A stretch of DNA of 22,044 nucleotides from Lingula anatina (lineage: Eukaryota > Brachiopoda > Lingulata > Lingulida > Lingulidae), in NCBI RefSeq assembly GCF_001039355.2, contig NW_019776179.1:234972-257015 (forward strand), given 5' to 3'. Below, one piece after another: positions 18,550 to 22,044 of the stretch (position 1 is its first letter; each line of letters begins with the position of its first letter). Both the position numbers and the translations under genes were made by a program. The notes under the pieces are model-generated. The model was not told the DNA's origin and ran no database searches. It worked only from the letters and a program-made list of their open reading frames with translations.

Positions 18550-20016
18550 ATGTTGTTTTCTATTGTCAACACAAGAATGAATGTACAGATACGTATTACA
18601 GAAGAGCGTACACGTGGATTACTTCAATATATTTTTTACTGCAAAGTTTTACTGATTGTTGCTGTTGTATTTTGTATGATTTTTCTGGCAGAACAAAAAT
18701 ATGCCTTACTACCTATCAATTTCAATAAACCAGAGGACAGATTCATGGAAGAACCCATACGTTTTGGTCCAACAGAAATGTTGCAACATAACCATTACTG
18801 GACCATAGCAAACTCCACAAAAGAACCGGATATAACAAGTTCTCCCTTGGATTACTCCAAGTACAAGTCTGATGCCAAGCAGTACCACCATCAAGTGCAG
18901 TTATTCCGAAAACTACCCATTCCAGATTCTGTCATCTTTAGGATAACTGAATTTGTTCAGAATGGCCAAAGTACACTGTCCACTGGGGGAAGTGGATTCA
19001 GAATCACAATAATGGGTGGAGAGAGGATGTGGTGTCCTGTCCAAGATTACTTCAACGGCACCTACACTGCTCACTGTCCAAGGATACATACATGTGTCAA
19101 CATCACCGTCTTCTTGGAGTTTGTTAACTTTGAGGGCTACAGGCATCATGACAATATTAACATCCCATGGCCAGGAAGATTAAAGAAAAAAACAAGTAGA
19201 TATAGCAATATATGTCCAAGATCCAAGGAGAGACTGAACATTAAGGCTGACACATATAGTGGGAATATAACACAGTACCTCCAGGGACGCTGGTGGAAAG
19301 TTAATGGTACCTGGCAATGGGGGTCCCAAACAGGCCTTTTGCTGCCTTTTTTGACTCCAACTGAACTGCTACGTTGTCAAAAAAATAAATCCAGCATCTC
19401 TTTCATTGGGGACTCCCACATAAGAGCAATAAGTTATTATTTAATGCATCTACTCAACATGAAACATCCACATCTCTTCGATGGCACTACAGATACACTA
19501 TTTTTCTACAATAAGAACATTGCGGCAATGTGGGGGAATTATCCACATGTTGCTGCTGCAAATCTCCAAAAGCACCTGAAGTCAAGATCTACATGGTCTG
19601 CATCTGATGTCATAGTTCTAGGTTTCGGTCAATGGGATGTGACTCGAAGAAATGCAAGACACCTCATTTTAAATCAAAGCAGAATTATCTTTGATGTCAT
19701 TAGAGGTATAAGACGAAATCCCAAGCAGGCAACACTTCGCTTGATGTACCTGAACATACAGGCAGGTGGAATGTGGAAAAAAGATAGCAATTATTTTATG
19801 AAATCAGCAACCAATGAAATACTGGGAACAGAAATGAAGAAACTGGATGTGGAAGTTTTTGATGCATTCCACATTGTACATCCTATGACTGATACAATGT
19901 GTGATCTTGTTCACTACTTGTGTCCAAAACAGAAGAGGTATAGTCCTGCAACATTTGTTGGTGATACAGGTAAAGTCATTGCCCAGTTACTTTACAGAAA
20001 AATCTGTATGAATTAA
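18550..20016 (+). CDS. NXPE: NXPE-family type II membrane protein with PC-esterase (SGNH-like) domain, 488 aa
   Basis: NXPE (neurexophilin and PC-esterase domain) proteins are secretory-pathway proteins; their C-terminal domain belongs to the SGNH-type acyl-esterase/transferase fold, and substrates are mostly unknown. Seen here: a short basic cytoplasmic N-terminus, one membrane anchor at about 25-47 (IFYCKVLLIVAVVFCMIFLA), a stem, then an Ig/filamin-like part at about 125-200 with GGSGFRITIMGG, CPVQDYFNGTY and CVNITVFLEFVNFEGY. The esterase part shows SISFIGDSHIRA (GDSH 287-290, putative nucleophile Ser289), GFGQWDV (358-364) and CDLVHYLCP with Asp452/His455 as a DxxH pair, so the catalytic set looks intact. 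NIT and NGT glycosylation sequons occur. The length is close to the vertebrate family (about 540-560), and the coding region has no intron. A TAA at 18529-18531 blocks extension upstream, and a possible acceptor (TTTTCCAG, ending at 18539) suggests a spliced 5' UTR. Activity is not shown. Confidence 0.88.
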   Translation: MLFSIVNTRMNVQIRITEERTRGLLQYIFYCKVLLIVAVVFCMIFLAEQKYALLPINFNKPEDRFMEEPIRFGPTEMLQHNHYWTIANSTKEPDITSSPLDYSKYKSDAKQYHHQVQLFRKLPIPDSVIFRITEFVQNGQSTLSTGGSGFRITIMGGERMWCPVQDYFNGTYTAHCPRIHTCVNITVFLEFVNFEGYRHHDNINIPWPGRLKKKTSRYSNICPRSKERLNIKADTYSGNITQYLQGRWWKVNGTWQWGSQTGLLLPFLTPTELLRCQKNKSSISFIGDSHIRAISYYLMHLLNMKHPHLFDGTTDTLFFYNKNIAAMWGNYPHVAAANLQKHLKSRSTWSASDVIVLGFGQWDVTRRNARHLILNQSRIIFDVIRGIRRNPKQATLRLMYLNIQAGGMWKKDSNYFMKSATNEILGTEMKKLDVEVFDAFHIVHPMTDTMCDLVHYLCPKQKRYSPATFVGDTGKVIAQLLYRKICMN

Positions 20017-20704
20017 CTTCTACCAGAAAACAATTTATACACACTTGTCATATACCAGCTGTTTATTATCTACAATGGCAATATTTCATTACCACATCCT
20101 AAATATTGTTTGAAGGCAAATTAAACAGACAAGTGCCTGAAAAGAATTTATGTCGGTCCGTGCCTGAAATGACTTATTAAGCATAATACTTTCAGTTAAT
20201 TCACACATCTTCATGGCACACCAAGAATAAAAAATATTTACTTGTTGTCCTATCAGCAAAGAAAGATGGATGATTGAACTTAAATGTCCATTTTCTGCAC
20301 CTTTCACCACCTTAAGTGAACTCTGAGAATGGTATCATCCAGTGGTTTTCAAATTATTAGGAACCAAATATAGGTAGATGAGAAAACTGGATAAGCCAGG
20401 TTCTCTTCTTCTATTCTAATAGCGTAATGACTCAATATTTTCGGTTTGGAAAAAGGACCAATCCCTCAGCAACATTATTTTGAGGTCATAAAAATTATAT
20501 CTCTATAAAGCATTTGCGGTGATTTTATTCAGGAGAATAAGACTAAAGGGTAGCCTGCTTTCCAATTTTGTTATTAACACTCAATTAGAATGTTCTTAAA
20601 ATTTATTACAATAAAAAATACAGTATGTGCAAAATTCACAATTTTCTCCATTGGAAAGATAAAGTCATATCCAAACATAAATAACAAAAAAATAATATGA
20701 TACT
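20017..20704. other. 3' flank of the intact NXPE gene
   Basis: AT-rich sequence holding the probable 3' UTR. The open frame on the minus strand (20089-20310) has no recognisable domain. No repeat of the flanking families was seen. Confidence 0.55.
20226..20231 (+). terminator. Possible polyadenylation signal of the NXPE gene
   Basis: AATAAA, 210 nt after the stop codon; the first canonical signal downstream on this strand. Confidence 0.4.
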
Positions 20705-20846
20705 GGTAACACAAGGAAATGTGAATACCCTGGGTGACTTCAAATGTTGTTTTCTGTTATCAAGTCTTGATGGTAAGATAAAGATGAATATACAGATACC
20801 TACTGCAGAACAGCGTACACATAGGTTACTTCAATATATTTTTTAC
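20705..20846 (+). pseudogene. Third relic of the NXPE 5' exon
   Basis: GGTAACACAAGGAAATGTGAATA matches the sequence just upstream of the NXPE start with a gap, and the text from about 20733 (GTGACTTCAAATGTTGTTTT) to ATATTTTTTACT matches 18540-18656, with internal changes that break the frame. It stops abruptly at 20846 and is joined to the 5' flank of the next copy. Confidence 0.75.
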
Positions 20847-20848
20847 TC

Positions 20849-21606
20849 ATCCTGTTATCACTGAAACTACATGGGGTCATAAAAATTATACAGCCATTTA
20901 TATTGATTTTATAGCCGTTGGTCACAGAGGGAAATATGAATATTCATGAAGACAGACTGTGGTCAAATTACTTTTCCAGGTGGCTTCAAATGTTGTTTTC
21001 TATTGTCAACACAAGAATGAATGTACAGATACGTATTACAGAACAGCGTACTCGTGGGTTACTTCAATATATTTTTTACTGCAAAGTTTTACTGATTGTT
21101 GCTGTTGTATTTTGTATGATGTTTCTGGCAGAACAAAAGTATGCCTTACTACCTATAAATTTCAATAAACCAGAGGACAGATTCATGGAAGAGCCCATAC
21201 GTTTTGGTCCAAGAGAAATGTTGCAACTTTACCATTACTGGACCATAGCAAACTCTACAAAAAAACCAGATATCACAAGTTCTTCCTTGGATTATTCCAA
21301 GTACAAGTCTGATGCCAAGCAGTACCATCATGAAGTGCAGTTAATCCGAAAACTACCCAATCCAGATTCTGTCATCTTTAAGATCACTGAATTTGTTCAG
21401 AATGGCCAAAGTACACTGTCCACTGGGGGAAGTGGATTCAGAATCACAATAATGGGTGGAGAGAGGATGTGGTGTCCTGTCCAAGATTACTTCAACGGCA
21501 CATACATGTGTCAACATCACTGTCTTCTTGGAGTTTGTTAACTTTGAGGGCTACAGGCATCATGACAATATTAACATCCCATGGCCAGGAAGATTAAAGA
21601 AACAAG
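20849..21606 (+). pseudogene. Second NXPE copy, frameshifted and truncated
   Basis: Homologous to 18409-19196 at a constant offset of 2440 nt, with only scattered substitutions. The reading frame from the equivalent ATG (20990) encodes the anchor, stem and start of the filamin-like part. After C21501 a 26-nt segment present in the intact gene (19062-19087) is missing, which shifts the frame and stops it at about 21541. Homology in the shifted frame continues to 21606 and then ends at the join to repeat X; the whole esterase domain is absent. At the codon where the intact gene has TAA (18529) this copy has TAC (20969-20971), so its frame stays open upstream to a Met at 20918. It could still yield an anchored peptide of about 180-207 residues, but not an enzyme. 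Confidence 0.85.
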
Positions 21607-22044
21607 GCAGCAAAGCTGTCAAATGTACAGACAAAAAACAGAAAATAAAGATATAAAAAAAGGTAATTTTGTCAATTTTGATGCAATAATAAATAATGCT
21701 TATAATAGCACTGTCAGTCAACACTGAATTTTAATCATGCACAACAGGTAACATGGTCAATAACAGGAGCGGACCCTGAGATATTTTCTGACAGTATTCC
21801 AAAGTATCTATGTTGATCCATCCTCCATTTTGATGGTCTTCCAACAGAAAAAAATAGATACCAGTCAATATAAACTTAATAACCTGTCTTCCAGAAGACC
21901 CAGAAGATGGTCTCAATCCACCCCTTCAATAAGATTACAGTTTCAGGACCATGAGAGACCAAAGTCACATGATGAAAGTCTCAATATTTGAAAAATGATG
22001 ACAGTGCATAAAATAATATTATATAATGTTTAAAGACATAAAAA
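21601..22044. repeat. Long direct repeat X, copy 2 (runs off the window)
   Basis: Same sequence as 15067-15525, with small indels. It is fused to the broken NXPE copy through the shared hexamer AACAAG (21601-21606). Still matching copy 1 at the last base of the window. Confidence 0.85.

Noticed and set aside
15067-22044. CRISPR array or other prokaryotic repeat system in the repeat-rich right half
   Set aside because: Units are 160-330 nt, degenerate and without regular spacers, in clearly eukaryotic DNA.
1-22044. tRNA, rRNA or other structured RNA genes
   Set aside because: I searched by eye for tRNA B-box-like GGTTCGANNCC with a plausible partner and for conserved rRNA text and found none.

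Overview
This is eukaryotic, animal-type DNA: AT-rich, with spliced genes (GT..AG introns), abundant low-complexity sequence and no bacterial-style gene packing. The two recognisable protein families, an otopetrin proton channel and an NXPE-type PC-esterase-fold membrane protein, are metazoan. Locally duplicated NXPE genes and the dispersed repeat motifs suggest a marine invertebrate, most likely a mollusc or similar lophotrochozoan; a cephalochordate is not excluded. The species cannot be fixed from the sequence.

Left part (1-3742): a small single-exon gene of 114 codons on the minus strand (168-512), unrecognised, and the terminal exon of a plus-strand gene (1767-1981) whose other exons lie outside the window or were not found. 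The remainder to 3742 is non-coding as far as I can see.

Centre (3743-12247): a ~0.7 kb block is present twice in direct orientation (3743-4454 and 4718-5410), with the only ambiguous base of the window (N, 4717) exactly at the start of the second copy. The second copy ends 20 nt from the stop codon of a complete minus-strand otopetrin gene. I could assemble that gene as six exons (12247-12219, 9095-8978, 8207-7928, 7548-7391, 6769-6646, 6350-5431) whose splice phases all fit, giving 542 residues and 12 predicted membrane segments. Intron 1 is about 3.1 kb.

12248-15066 holds no gene I can support; it contains an (ATT)n/T60 tract beside a dispersed repeat motif.

Right part (15067-22044): a repeat-rich, tandemly rearranged NXPE locus. 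An intact 488-codon NXPE-like gene (18550-20016) is preceded by a degenerate ~330 nt tandem array and by two copies of a ~162 nt repeat cassette, each ending in a 14-bp-arm hairpin. Downstream come a short 5' relic (20705-20846), then a second NXPE copy (20849-21606) broken by a 26-nt deletion and cut off at a 6-nt microhomology. There it joins a second copy of the sequence that begins the whole region (15067-15525 repeated at 21601-22044). This implies a repeating unit of about 6.5 kb that continues beyond the right edge. The otopetrin and NXPE genes have no evident functional link.
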